Part shown: positions 1-10,546 of the stretch, piece after piece
How positions within the stretch are numbered: position 1 is the stretch's first letter
How the letters are laid out: every line of letters starts with the position of its first letter
Assembly (NCBI GenBank): GCA_031266435.1
Contig: JAISAZ010000087.1
Location: 1 to 34,713 of the forward strand
DNA from: Accumulibacter sp.
Lineage (GTDB): Bacteria > Pseudomonadota > Gammaproteobacteria > Burkholderiales > Rhodocyclaceae
Direction: 5' to 3'
Length of the DNA: 34,713 nt
Position numbers and translations under genes: made by a program
The notes under the pieces: generated by a model
The model's input: only the letters and a program-made list of their open reading frames with translations
Databases searched by the model: none
Told to the model about the DNA's origin: nothing

Positions 1-1906
1 TCTGCCCTCCGATTTCCGCACCCTTTCCGCGCGGCCCCTGCTGGCCTTCGGCAAGGCGGACGGCGCGCCCTGTGTGCTCTATCTCAAGGGCGGCGGCAGC
101 ACCTGTTGGGATCCGGCCCTGGGCGGGGAACCGCGCCCGCTGACCGCGGATTTTGCCGAGGGCCTGTCCTCGGAAGCGCTGTGCTTTTACGAGCCTTTTC
201 CCGCCGGCAAAAAAGACCGGAAAACCCTGCTGCGTTTCATCTTCGCCACGGCAAAACCGGCGCTCGCCACCGTGTTCCCGATCGGCCTCGCGGCCGCGCT
301 CATCGGGCTGGTCATGCCGGTGGCCACTCAGTATGTGACGGGCAACATCATTCCCACGGCCAACCTGCCGGAGCTGTGGCAACTGGCCTGTCTGCTTGTT
401 GTGCTGACCACCTGTCAAACAGTCCTGAGCGTGGTGCCCGCGCTGGTCATGCTGCTTTTCGGGACGCAGCAGTACGAGCGTTTCCAGGCCGCCGTCTTCG
501 ACCATATCCTGCGCATTCCGGTCGCAAGTTTTCAGATCTGCGATGCGGGCGACATGACGCAGCGCGTCCTCGGGGCTTCGCGGGTGCAGCAGGCGGTGTT
601 CGGGATCATCTCGGGCCAGTTCCTGGGATCGGTCTTCTCCCTGTTCAGCCTCGCCATGATGTTCTACTACAGCCCGGCGCTGGCCTGGGCGGGAACGACG
701 GCCGTCGTGCTCTATGCCTTGCTCTGGTTTCTGCTTGCCGGAATCAATTTGCGCCCCCTGGCGCTTCAGGTTACCGCTTCCGGCCGGGTCAGCGGCCTGA
801 TGAAGCAGTTTTTTGACGGCATCGGGAAAATTCGCGGCGCCGGGGCGGAACAGCAGATTGTCTCGCGTTTTCTGGACGATTTCTCGCCGCTTGCGCGCAA
901 CAACTTCGTCATCGCGCGCAACGGAGCGATGCTGAATGTCGTCACGACGATTTTCCCCATGCTGATCTCCGTCCTGTTTTACGGTCTCGCGGGAGGGTGG
1001 CTGGACAAAAATCTGCCTCTGCCGGTTTTTCTCGCCTTCATGGCGGCGTTTCAGAACTTCCAGGGCGGGATCATGGGCATTTCCTCCGGCTGCTGGTCCC
1101 TGCTGGTCATCGAACCGGAGATACGGCTCCTGATGCCTCTGCTCGATGCCGACCCGGAAGACGCGGGCGAGCGATCCCCACCCGGCACCCTGGACGGCTC
1201 CATCGAACTTGCCCATCTGAGTTTCCGCTACGCCGCGGACGCGCCGCTGGTTCTGGACGATGTTTCCCTCAAAGCCGAACCGGGTGAATTTGTCGCCGTT
1301 GTCGGGCCTTCCGGGTCGGGCAAAAGTACGCTGGTGCGCCTGCTGCTGGGCTTTGAGCGGCCGGAAAAGGGCGGCATCTACTATTCGGGAAAGGACCTGG
1401 CGACCCTCGACCCACGCGCCGTGCGGCGGCAGATGGGCGTTATCCTGCAAAACAGCAAAATCCTTCCGGGATCCATCCTGGAAAATCTTGCCGCCGGCGC
1501 GGAGCATTCGCTGGATGACGCCTGGCGTGCCCTGGAACTTGCGGCCTTTGCCGAGGAGGTCAAGGCCATGCCCATGGGAATCCATACCCTGGTTTCAAGC
1601 GATACCCTTTCCGGCGGGCAGCAGCAGCGCATCCTGATTGCGCGCGCCTTGATGGGATCGCCGAGCATCGTCATCATGGATGAATCCACAAGCGCCTTGG
1701 ACAACCGCACGCAGGACGTGGTTTCTGGCAATATGGAACGCCTGCGCATGACCCGCTTGGTCATCGCGCACCGGCTCTCGACCATCGTCCAGGCCGACCG
1801 CATTTACGTGCTGGAAAAAGGCAAGCTGCGCCAGTCGGGTAGTTATGAAGAACTGTGCGCCGAGGAAGGCCTCTTCAAACGGCTGGCGGAGCGCCAGCGT
1901 GAATAA
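1..1906 (+). CDS. NHLM-type bacteriocin/RiPP export ABC transporter, permease-ATPase (5' end outside window)
   Basis: The reading frame is open from base 2 with no start in view, so the gene begins left of the window; the GTG at 74 is internal. The fused protein has an N-terminal part of unknown fold, then about five or six membrane segments (residues 62-310 counted from base 74), then an ABC ATPase. ATPase motifs are Walker [10 protein letters not shown] (411-419), Q-loop Q459, signature LSGGQQQ (512-518), Walker B IVIMDE (532-537) and H-loop H566. The layout and phrases such as 'GSILENL' and 'SALDNRTQ' match the NHLM bacteriocin-system transporter family that lacks a C39 peptidase (TIGR03797 type). 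That family pairs with a C39-containing ABC protein and an HlyD-like adaptor to export leader-bearing peptides. Those partners are not visible and would be upstream. The gene ends 20 bp before a terminal-inverted-repeat element and faces a double-glycine leader peptide gene 1.6 kb downstream. Confidence 0.85.
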   Translation, partial: LPSDFRTLSARPLLAFGKADGAPCVLYLKGGGSTCWDPALGGEPRPLTADFAEGLSSEALCFYEPFPAGKKDRKTLLRFIFATAKPALATVFPIGLAAALIGLVMPVATQYVTGNIIPTANLPELWQLACLLVVLTTCQTVLSVVPALVMLLFGTQQYERFQAAVFDHILRIPVASFQICDAGDMTQRVLGASRVQQAVFGIISGQFLGSVFSLFSLAMMFYYSPALAWAGTTAVVLYALLWFLLAGINLRPLALQVTASGRVSGLMKQFFDGIGKIRGAGAEQQIVSRFLDDFSPLARNNFVIARNGAMLNVVTTIFPMLISVLFYGLAGGWLDKNLPLPVFLAFMAAFQNFQGGIMGISSGCWSLLVIEPEIRLLMPLLDADPEDAGERSPPGTLDGSIELAHLSFRYAADAPLVLDDVSLKAEPGEFVAVVGPSGSGKSTLVRLLLGFERPEKGGIYYSGKDLATLDPRAVRRQMGVILQNSKILPGSILENLAAGAEHSLDDAWRALELAAFAEEVKAMPMGIHTLVSSDTLSGGQQQRILIARALMGSPSIVIMDESTSALDNRTQDVVSGNMERLRMTRLVIAHRLSTIVQADRIYVLEKGKLRQSGSYEELCAEEGLFKRLAERQRE

Positions 1907-1926
1907 TCTCTCAGGAGTGCCGGGTG

Positions 1927-2023
1927 ATTCCTTTTCCAGTTCATTCATGCCGAGAAGACAGCCGCTTCACAGTACAGGGTGTACGGCAAGGCGAGTCGAC
2001 CAGGGATGAACTGGAAAAGGAAT
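1927..2023 (+). repeat. MITE-like element, copy 1 (orientation A)
   Basis: This is a 97-bp element bounded by perfect 18-bp terminal inverted repeats: ATTCCTTTTCCAGTTCAT at 1927-1944 and its reverse complement at 2006-2023. The interior (CCGAGAAGAC, AGTAC, GTACGGCAAGGCG, GTCGAC) is shared with three other copies in the window. It encodes no protein. Its right edge supplies the GGAAAAGGAATGA that serves as Shine-Dalgarno for the gene starting at 2030. Confidence 0.9.
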
Positions 2024-2029
2024 GAGAAT

Positions 2030-3214
2030 ATGAAAAACACTGTCATTGCCATTCTAGCCGCCCTGTGCGGCACCCTGCTGCTGTATGCGCTGGGCGTCTT
2101 CGATTTCGGCCCGTTCATCGACCGGGAGCATCGCGCCCATTACACAGCCCTGCGCGCACGCGCGGTCGACGATGCGCCCGAATATATTCTGGGCGCCGTA
2201 TACAACGCCGCGGACTGGGCCGACGCGGAGACTCTGAAGGGCGTCCGTCTGGCGGTGGACGTCGTCAACGGCGGCAAGCCGGCCAAGCGCTTCAGGCTCG
2301 AAGCACGGGGCACGGCGTCTTCAAGGCCGCTGAACAATGCGGCCATTCAGGGCTTCGCCGACGCCCCCGATACGGCTGTCGTCATCGGCCCTTTTGTCTC
2401 GTTTCACATCCCCGCATCGCGCGCCCTGACGCAGTTTCACGGTCTGCCCCTCGTTTCGCCCAAGACCGTTGTTTCCGAAAAACTGCCCGCTCTCGACCCC
2501 GACAATTTTGTCACCGTGTTTCCGCCGCTGGAATTGTGGGTGCGGGCGACGCTGGACCACATGGAAAAACAAGCCGTGCGCAAACTCCTGATCCTCGGTT
2601 CCGAGGCGGGAAGCTACGGCGACATCGTCTGTACGGTTCTGGAGCGCAGCAGCCGCAATCGCCGGGGCTTCGACCAGGTTTTCCGCCTGAACTACCAGCG
2701 GCCCCTGCGCCGCGAGGCCATAGAGCGATTGATACACAGCCACGCCGGAGAGCGGAAGTTCGACGCCGTCTTTTTTGGCGGTACCTTGCGGGATTTCGCC
2801 GAATTCCTGCCCATTTTGAAGGACAACGCGATTCATCTGCCCGTGTACGGTCACGACGACCTCAACGTGCCCGAAGTCACGGCATTGAAAAATCCTTTCG
2901 ACCTGTACTTGCCCAAGGCCGTATGGCGCAACGCGATCCCCGGCTTCGACGCAGCGTGGCGGGAACGCTACGGCGGAGAACCGAGTTATCACGCGCTACT
3001 CGGCGCGAAAACCGTGTTCCTGCTGGCCGAAGTCCTGACGCAAAAAGGCGGGTACGACGCACAGCGTATTGTGGATTCGCTGCGGAAAACCGTCCGCGAG
3101 CGCCTGGACAACCCCGAAACCGCGCCGCGGATCGTCGTGGACGCCTTTCCGGCCGCGAATAGAGATTGGGACGCTCCCCCAGGCCCCGCCGGGGAAAATA
3201 CACCCTTGAAGTAA
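2030..3214 (+). CDS. Membrane-anchored type-1 periplasmic-binding protein (Leu/Ile/Val-binding-protein-like)
   Basis: The protein is 394 aa. It starts at the ATG at 2030 (MKNTVIAILAALCGTLLLYA), chosen because it begins a hydrophobic signal/anchor of about 18 residues and follows AAGGA at 8-nt spacing. The body resembles the type-1 periplasmic-binding fold of branched-chain amino-acid receptors: 'ILGAVYNAADWADAETLKGVRLAVDVVN' near the N-terminus, 'VVIGPFVS' and 'LPLVSPKTVVSEKLP' in lobe 1, 'FDAVFFGGTLRDFAEFLPIL' in lobe 2. No lipobox is seen, so it may stay membrane-tethered. No permease or ATPase of an importer adjoins it; its upstream neighbour is an NHLM exporter, so a ligand-sensing or export-accessory role is possible but is inference. 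The gene is bracketed by two MITE-like copies in opposite orientation, and its ribosome binding site lies in the first. Confidence 0.75.
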   Translation: MKNTVIAILAALCGTLLLYALGVFDFGPFIDREHRAHYTALRARAVDDAPEYILGAVYNAADWADAETLKGVRLAVDVVNGGKPAKRFRLEARGTASSRPLNNAAIQGFADAPDTAVVIGPFVSFHIPASRALTQFHGLPLVSPKTVVSEKLPALDPDNFVTVFPPLELWVRATLDHMEKQAVRKLLILGSEAGSYGDIVCTVLERSSRNRRGFDQVFRLNYQRPLRREAIERLIHSHAGERKFDAVFFGGTLRDFAEFLPILKDNAIHLPVYGHDDLNVPEVTALKNPFDLYLPKAVWRNAIPGFDAAWRERYGGEPSYHALLGAKTVFLLAEVLTQKGGYDAQRIVDSLRKTVRERLDNPETAPRIVVDAFPAANRDWDAPPGPAGENTPLK

Positions 3215-3258
3215 AAAGCGGGGGTGCGGGAAAACCATTCCCCTGCCGGGGGAGTTTG

Positions 3259-3361
3259 ATTCCATATCCAGTTCATCCCTACCTTTGTCGACTTCGCCTT
3301 GCCGTACTACTTGTACTGTCTGCGGCTCGTCTTCTCGGTATGAATGAACTGGAAAAGGAAT
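3259..3361 (-). repeat. MITE-like element, copy 2 (orientation B)
   Basis: This 103-bp copy lies in inverted orientation relative to copy 1. The edge at 3344-3361 is the perfect 18-bp ATGAACTGGAAAAGGAAT; the other edge (3259-3276) differs from its partner at two positions. The interior matches copies 3 and 4 closely. It sits just after the binding-protein gene, so that gene is flanked by an inverted pair. Confidence 0.88.
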
Positions 3362-3380
3362 GAGAGGGCAAGGTCCCTCA

Positions 3381-3430
3381 AAAAATAAAGCGCGTAGCTT
3401 GGGGTCCGCTTCGCTCCCCCCAAGCTACGC
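3381..3430 (-). terminator. Rho-independent terminator for the leader-peptide gene
   Basis: A perfect 13-bp stem (3392-3404 with 3418-3430; GCGTAGCTTGGGG) closes a 13-nt loop. On the minus strand it is followed by CTTTATTTTTTGAG. It lies 30 nt past the stop codon of the double-glycine peptide gene. The loop arm carries the CTTCGCTCCCC wording of the dispersed TTGGG...CCCAA hairpins, so the terminator appears to be a member of that repeat family. Confidence 0.8.
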
Positions 3431-3459
3431 GGGCTAAGCGAGTTTTGGAACAGGCTCAA

Positions 3460-3783
3460 TTACCGGACAATACATTTGAAGGCTTGCTTGCCGGTCTTGA
3501 GCATGTAGACCCCCTTACCCGGAACCGCAATCGTTTGTTCGCCGCCCGTGCCGGGAGCCGATTCGATTTTCTGGCCGAGGATCGTGTAAATTTCGATAAG
3601 GTCCTTCGTGTTAAATACCTTGATATTACAGTCCTCCCCCGCAGGGTAAGCTACACATTTACCCTCGGCCAAGGCCTTGGCCACCGCCTCATCCATCCCC
3701 AACTGTCCGCCGCCCGCCACCTGCTCCAGTTCGTCCTCCGAAAGCTCCTTTGAGATCTTTTCTGTTTTTTCTTCGTTTGTCAT
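3460..3783 (-). CDS. Double-glycine leader peptide with T9SS sorting-domain-like core (candidate NHLM/RiPP precursor)
   Basis: The protein is 107 aa. It starts at the ATG at 3783, preceded by GAGGAAGGAATTATT, a strong Shine-Dalgarno. A longer frame exists upstream but only as the antisense shadow of tyrB. Residues 1-25 form a canonical double-glycine leader: L14 S15, E18 L19, V22 and G24 G25 fall at -12, -11, -8, -7, -4, -2 and -1 of a predicted cut after G25. The mature part is 82 residues with Cys43, Cys52 and Cys104. Its second half (IEIYTILGQKI ... GVYMLKTGKQAFKCIVR) reads like the final strands of the type IX secretion C-terminal sorting domain. The gene is convergent to an NHLM exporter and has its own terminator. 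Leader and placement argue for an exported peptide; the sorting-domain resemblance is my reading and its function is unknown. No maturation enzyme is in view. Confidence 0.8.
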   Translation of the reverse strand: MTNEEKTEKISKELSEDELEQVAGGGQLGMDEAVAKALAEGKCVAYPAGEDCNIKVFNTKDLIEIYTILGQKIESAPGTGGEQTIAVPGKGVYMLKTGKQAFKCIVR

Positions 3784-3854
3784 AATAATTCCTTCCTCAG
3801 TAAATAACAGCGCTGTTGAGCGCGCAGGCTGGCGTGAAACAACCCAGGACCGGA

Positions 3855-3876
3855 GGTGGGTTTTACTTTTTGCCGA
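3855..3876. repeat. GGTGGGTTTTACTTTTTG(A/C)CGA motif, copy 1
   Basis: This 22-bp motif lies 6 bp past the stop codon of tyrB. It recurs at 32778-32799 and 32820-32841, next to pxpA. Read on the minus strand (TCG[T/G]CAAAAAGTAAAACCCACC), each copy starts at or just beyond a gene end. Confidence 0.75.
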
Positions 3877-3881
3877 AAAAA

Positions 3882-5084
3882 CTAAAGCACCTTGACGATC
3901 GAATCCGCGACGTAGTCGAGGTTGCGCGTATTGAGCGCCGCCATGCAGATCCGTCCGGTCGTGACGGCGTAGATGGCAAACTCGTCCCTCAAGCGGACGA
4001 CCTGTTCCGGAGAAAGCCCGGTATAGGTAAACATCCCGCGCTGTTGCACGTAATACGAAAGATCGCCCGCAACGCCCCTGGCTTGCAGTTTTTCGAGCAG
4101 ACCGGTGCGCATCGCACGGATGCGGTCGCGCATCGCGGCGAGTTCGGATTCCCAGAGCGCGCGCCATTCGGGATTCGAGAGGACCGCGGCGACGACCGCG
4201 CCGCCGTGCGTCGGCGGATTCGAGTAATTCGTTCGGATGACGCGCTTGACCTGCGACAGAACGCGCGCGGATTCGTCGCTGGAAGCCGTGACGATCGAGA
4301 GCGCGCCGACGCGCTCGCCGTAGAGCGAAAACGATTTCGAGAACGAACTCGCGACGAAAAACTGCACGCCCGAATCGACGAAGAGCTTGAGCGCCGACGC
4401 GTCCTCGGTGATACCGTCGGCGAAGCCCTGGTAGGCCATGTCGATGAAAGCGACGAGGCCGCGCGCACGGACCGATTCGATCACCCCGCGCCACTCGTCC
4501 TTCGACAGATCCGCGCCCGTCGGGTTGTGGCAGCACGCGTGGAAGACGACGACTGAACCCGGAGCGAGCGAATCGAGTCCGGCTTTCAGCGCGGGGAAAT
4601 TCACGCCGCGCGTTGCCGGGTCGTAATAAGGGTAGGACTCGACCGGAAAGCCCGCCGCCTCGAAGAGCGCCCGATGGTTCTCCCAGCTCGGGTCGCTGAT
4701 ATAGACGGTCGCGCCGGGGAAAAGGCGCTTCAGATAATCGGCGCCGACCTTCAGCGCGCCCGTCCCGCCGAGCGCCTGTATCGTCACGACGCGAGCGTTT
4801 TCGAGCGGTTCCGACCCCTTTCCGAACAGCAGTTCCTGGACGGCCCTGTTGTACGCGGGCGAGCCGTCGATCGGCTGATACCCGCGCGCGACGGCGGATT
4901 CCAGACGCGCCTTTTCCGCCACGCGCACCGCTTCGAGCAAGGGAATTTTGCCGCTGTCGTCGAAATAAACACCGACGCCGAGGTTGACTTTGGCGGGACG
5001 CGACTCCGCGTTGAACGCTTCGATCAGGCCGAGAATCGGGTCTCGCGGCGCCATTTCGACCGAAGAAAAAATAGATGATGTCAT
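3882..5084 (-). CDS. tyrB: Aromatic-amino-acid / aspartate aminotransferase (class I PLP enzyme)
   Basis: The protein is 400 aa, normal for the AspC/TyrB family, which transfers amino groups between aspartate or aromatic amino acids and 2-oxo acids in the cytosol. Visible active-site features are W134 (SWENH), N187-P188 (CCHNPTG), D215 and Y218 (IDMAYQG), the Schiff-base lysine K250 in SSFSKSFSLYGERVG, and the substrate-binding arginines in VIRTNYSNPP and TGRICMAALN. The start at 5084 is preceded by GAGGGG at good spacing. It is divergent from uvrB, an arrangement common in Betaproteobacteria. The tyrB versus aspC assignment cannot be settled from sequence alone. The gene ends in TAG, showing that amber is an ordinary stop here. 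Confidence 0.92.
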   Translation of the reverse strand: MTSSIFSSVEMAPRDPILGLIEAFNAESRPAKVNLGVGVYFDDSGKIPLLEAVRVAEKARLESAVARGYQPIDGSPAYNRAVQELLFGKGSEPLENARVVTIQALGGTGALKVGADYLKRLFPGATVYISDPSWENHRALFEAAGFPVESYPYYDPATRGVNFPALKAGLDSLAPGSVVVFHACCHNPTGADLSKDEWRGVIESVRARGLVAFIDMAYQGFADGITEDASALKLFVDSGVQFFVASSFSKSFSLYGERVGALSIVTASSDESARVLSQVKRVIRTNYSNPPTHGGAVVAAVLSNPEWRALWESELAAMRDRIRAMRTGLLEKLQARGVAGDLSYYVQQRGMFTYTGLSPEQVVRLRDEFAIYAVTTGRICMAALNTRNLDYVADSIVKVL

Positions 5085-5179
5085 ATTACCCCTCGTTCAG
5101 CGTGGCGTTGCCGGCCCCTGAACCGGCGCCACAAAATTGACGAAAATCAGGGGGATTCAAAACAATGTAGAATTCTAGC

Positions 5180-7267
<2,088 letters not shown>

Positions 7268-7551
7268 ACGGCCTTCGGCCTCAGGGATCAGGAGACAGAA
7301 GTCAGGAATCAGATCAGTGACCGGCAGCTTCGCCGCCGGAGAAAGATCGTTGAAATACCGATCGGTTCTCCTCCGATTCCTGATTCCTGATGCCCAATAG
7401 CTGATGTCAGGGAGGGGAGATTCGTGACTCCCTCCCCTGACAAGGGGAGGGATGGGGAGGGGTTTTACTGAACACTGAAAACTGGTCACAAAGCGAGCGC
7501 AGCGAGCGTTCTGTCTTCTGTCCTCAGTCTTCTGTCCTCAGTCTTCTGTCC

Positions 7552-10035
7552 TCAGTCCTCTGTCCTCAGAACCCGGTACAGCGTCTGCCGGTTCCGCGCG
7601 CCGGTTTTCCGGTACGCGGCCTTCAGATGCGCCTTGACCGTGTTGACGCTGACAAGAAGCCGCGTCGCCATTTCCTGACTCGACAAGCCCTCGACCGCCA
7701 GACACGCCGTCTCAAACTCGCGTTCGGTGAGGCCGAAACGCGAGTCCTTCGCGTACAGCGTCTGCAATACCGCGCCCCGCCCCGCGGCCAAAGCCTCGGC
7801 GAGCGCACGGATTTGACCGAGGAAGTCCGGGGCGATTTCCTCGAACAAGTCGCCGACGAGCGAAAAGCCTTCCGCCAGCGGCAGGATCAGCCGGTCCGGC
7901 AAAGCCAGCGCCAGCGCCGAACGCGCTTCCGCGAGCGCTTTTTCGCGTTTTCCGAGCGCGAGGTACGCGCTCGCGGCGTGCATACGGCTGTAAAGCAGCG
8001 CCAGGGGATGCGCCTCGGCGAGACGGCGGACGGCGCCGGCCTCCCCGATCAGCCGCGCCGGCTCGCCGGTCAAGAGCAGGCCGCGCGCGCGGCAGATCTG
8101 CGCGTAAGGAACCGCCTGGACAAAGAGCCGCTGGGACAAGGCGGAGAGAGGGCCTTTGAGCAACCAATCGGCCATGTCGTGCGGGCGCTCCAGCACGCCC
8201 ATCAGAAAAGATCGCGCCATGTCCGCCTCCATCCGGTTGGATTTTTGCGGGTTCGCTTGCGCCGCGATCTCGATCTCTTCGAGCGCGGCGGCGAGCGCCT
8301 TCGCGTCGCCCCGCAGGATCGCCAGCCGACCGAAAATGAGTTCGGCCCCGATGAGAATACTGATCTGCCCGTGCGCTAGCGCGCCGCTCTCGGCTTCAAA
8401 GGCATGAATTTCGGCGTCTTCGATTTCTCCCCGGCACAAAAGCGCTTCTGCGCGCATCAGCGCCTCGCCTCCGCTCCCGTGCGCGCGCGCCAGCGCGGTG
8501 TAATACGGCGCATACGTTTCCATGTCGGCGAGTTCGCCGTCGAGATTCCCGACGTCCCGGTGGTACATCAGCAAAACCGAAGTGTTGCCGAAAGTCCAGG
8601 AGTTCTCCGGAGAGATCAGCGAAGTTTCGCCACGGATCAGATGCGCCGCGCGGCGGATGCGCTTGCCCATCGCGGAGATGCTGTTGTAGCTTGTAAAGGC
8701 CTCGATCAGCAAAAGCTCGCCGCGCAGACGGTCGCGTTCCTCTCCCGGAACGGCGTCACGCTCGACGAGCGCCGCCATCTCCGCGTGCAGGCGGGCGAAG
8801 TCTTCCAGGCAGCCCTGGCCGAAGAACTCGAAAGTCAGTTGGATCATCGACAGCGGATGGCGCAACCTCATCCCGGTATCGCAGTGCGCCGAGATGTCGC
8901 GCAAGGCGTCGACGTACGCGGGATCGGGGATGTCCAGGAGGCGGTTGTCCTTCAGGCCGGAGAGGTCCAGCGACAGAATCCTCTCGAAATCCCGCAGACG
9001 GTAGTAAAAATCGATCGCTTTTTCGCGTTCATCGTTCGCGGCGCACCAGTCGCCAGCGGCCCGGAGCATTTCGTGCCGCGCGCCTTCGGGAAGCGCGGCG
9101 AAGAGACCCCGCAGGAAGGCCAGCAAGGCGCTGTGCGGATAATACAGTCTGGACACGGGGTCGAAACGGAAGAAAGCGCCGCGCAAGGACGAGCGCAGGC
9201 TTTTGTCGTCGAATTCGGGCCGGCGCGTCAAAAACGCCGCTTGGCTTGCGGAAAAAGCGTCGAAAAGCGAAAGACGCAGAAACGCATCGCGCGTCGCGTC
9301 ATCGATCCTGTCCCAGACGACATCGCGCAGCAGCCCGTCGAGGTCGGAAGCCGGAGCGAATTCCCCGAATTTGCGGTAATGGCGCAGATGCAGCGCGAGC
9401 GCGATCATCCAGCCCCCGGTACGATCAAACGCCTCGCGCGTTTTTTTCCCGCCGAGCGAACAACGCGCGGCGGAAAAATATTCTCCGCATTCGCGTTCGC
9501 TCAGCCGCAGGTCGTTTTCGTCCAGGCGGACGAAGCCGGACTTCTCGTAAGGCATAAGCTCTACAGCCGACGGCCGCGTGACGAGCGCCACGGTGAGGAG
9601 CGTGGAATCGTGTTCCAGAAGAGCCTTCCAGAGAGAGGCCGGAACGAGGTCCGCCACGCGATGAAAATCGTCTACGACGAGCCACGCCGGGACCTTCGTT
9701 TCCAATTCCCTCAGAAGCGTCTCGGCGTCGCCCAGCGTATCCTCATCGGGCAGACCGAGGCGCAGCAAGGCTTGTCCGCTCGGCGCGTCGATTTTTTCCA
9801 CGGCGCGGCACAAACCCCGCCACGCAGCGTGTGGCGACGCCTCCGTGCAGACGTGCCGTATCCAGACTGCGTTTTCCGGCAGTATTTTCCGCAAGAAATC
9901 CTGCACGGCGGTCGTCTTGCCGTAACCCGAAGGCGCCTCGACGACGACGCTGCGCGCGGCAAACGCCTCGACCAGCCTTTCACGCAGCCGAACAGAAAAA
10001 TACGGCGTATCGCCGTGCAAACCCCGATTATTCAC
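7552..10035 (-). CDS. LuxR-family ATP-dependent transcriptional regulator (MalT/LAL-like)
   Basis: The protein is 827 aa, the size of the MalT-like STAND regulators. The N-terminal NTPase has Walker A APSGYGKT (34-41) and Walker B AWLVVDDFH (about 117-125). A long alpha-helical, TPR-like middle (about 330-740) follows. The C-terminal LuxR helix-turn-helix is LTEREFETACLAVEGLSSQEMATRLLVS..VNTVKAHLKAAYRKTGARNR (about 765-820). Members of this family bind an inducer through the helical region, oligomerise with ATP and activate promoters. No obvious target operon adjoins it: a repeat region is upstream and uvrB is convergent. The final four residues (RTED) and the TGA stop are encoded by the heptamer repeat. 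The inducer is unknown. Confidence 0.85.
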   Translation of the reverse strand: MNNRGLHGDTPYFSVRLRERLVEAFAARSVVVEAPSGYGKTTAVQDFLRKILPENAVWIRHVCTEASPHAAWRGLCRAVEKIDAPSGQALLRLGLPDEDTLGDAETLLRELETKVPAWLVVDDFHRVADLVPASLWKALLEHDSTLLTVALVTRPSAVELMPYEKSGFVRLDENDLRLSERECGEYFSAARCSLGGKKTREAFDRTGGWMIALALHLRHYRKFGEFAPASDLDGLLRDVVWDRIDDATRDAFLRLSLFDAFSASQAAFLTRRPEFDDKSLRSSLRGAFFRFDPVSRLYYPHSALLAFLRGLFAALPEGARHEMLRAAGDWCAANDEREKAIDFYYRLRDFERILSLDLSGLKDNRLLDIPDPAYVDALRDISAHCDTGMRLRHPLSMIQLTFEFFGQGCLEDFARLHAEMAALVERDAVPGEERDRLRGELLLIEAFTSYNSISAMGKRIRRAAHLIRGETSLISPENSWTFGNTSVLLMYHRDVGNLDGELADMETYAPYYTALARAHGSGGEALMRAEALLCRGEIEDAEIHAFEAESGALAHGQISILIGAELIFGRLAILRGDAKALAAALEEIEIAAQANPQKSNRMEADMARSFLMGVLERPHDMADWLLKGPLSALSQRLFVQAVPYAQICRARGLLLTGEPARLIGEAGAVRRLAEAHPLALLYSRMHAASAYLALGKREKALAEARSALALALPDRLILPLAEGFSLVGDLFEEIAPDFLGQIRALAEALAAGRGAVLQTLYAKDSRFGLTEREFETACLAVEGLSSQEMATRLLVSVNTVKAHLKAAYRKTGARNRQTLYRVLRTED

Positions 10036-10546
10036 GCCCTGTCGCCTTTCTGTCGCGGTACGCGCCGCGCGTATTGTAGTGTCGGACGAATTATAGTTTG
10101 CAAAGGGAGGGAAGGCAGGGATCAGGGATCAGGGATCAGGGATCAGGGATCAGGAGACAGAAGACAGATCAGTGAGCGGCGGCGTTGCCGCCGATCAGGT
10201 ATCAGGAATCAGGAGACAGGAATCAGATCAATTACCGGCGGCGTTGCCGCCGCATAGGAACCCCTGATGGTATAGGTTGGGCTGAACGAATGTGAAGCCC
10301 AACGTCTCGCTTGCGCGAAGCGCAAGCCATAACAGGATCGGCATTATTCCCGCCAAAGCGGACCCATTGGCGCGCGAAGGTATGACATCGCGCGTAGGGG
10401 CACGGCATGCCGTGCCCAGGGTTTCATTCCGTTTTCAAACACGCCCTTATCACATCATTCATACGTATGCGGAATCGTTGGGCTTTGCTTCGCCGCAGCC
10501 CAACCTATACCACCGTAGGGGCACGGCGTGCCGTGCCCAGCAGGAT
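10036..10546. repeat. Mosaic repeat region upstream of the LuxR-type gene
   Basis: This 511-bp stretch has no gene. It holds a near-perfect tandem of the heptamer ATCAGGG (five units around 10116-10150), further GACAGAA-type heptamers, two GGCGGCGTTGCCGCC hairpins, and the block GGTATAGGTTGGGCTGAA...AGCGCAAGCCA (10269-10329), also present at 20255-20315. It ends with two GTAGGGGCACGG..CCGTGCCC palindromes (10396-10421 and 10515-10540) flanking CATACGTATGCGGAA and a TTGGGCTTTGCTTCGCCGCAGCCCAA hairpin. Any promoter for the LuxR-type gene would be in the first ~60 bp; none is convincing. Confidence 0.85.

Noticed and set aside
74-76. GTG at 74 as the real start of the ABC transporter
   Set aside because: The frame is open to base 2 with sensible coding sequence ([20 protein letters not shown]) and there is no Shine-Dalgarno, so it is internal.
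1927-3361. Composite transposon carrying the binding-protein gene between two inverted elements
   Set aside because: No transposase and no target duplication is visible; bracketing is noted, but mobility as a unit is unsupported.
3784-4536. N-terminal extension of the leader-peptide gene into tyrB
   Set aside because: The extension is an out-of-frame Arg-rich reading of tyrB, and a strong Shine-Dalgarno marks the ATG at 3783.
5137-5173. Promoter TTGACG...TAGAAT before uvrB
   Set aside because: The spacing is 25 nt, too long for sigma-70, and no other convincing pair or SOS box is seen.
8404-10257. 617-codon open frame on the plus strand
   Set aside because: Antisense of the LuxR-type regulator in high-GC DNA, running into repeats; no domain seen.
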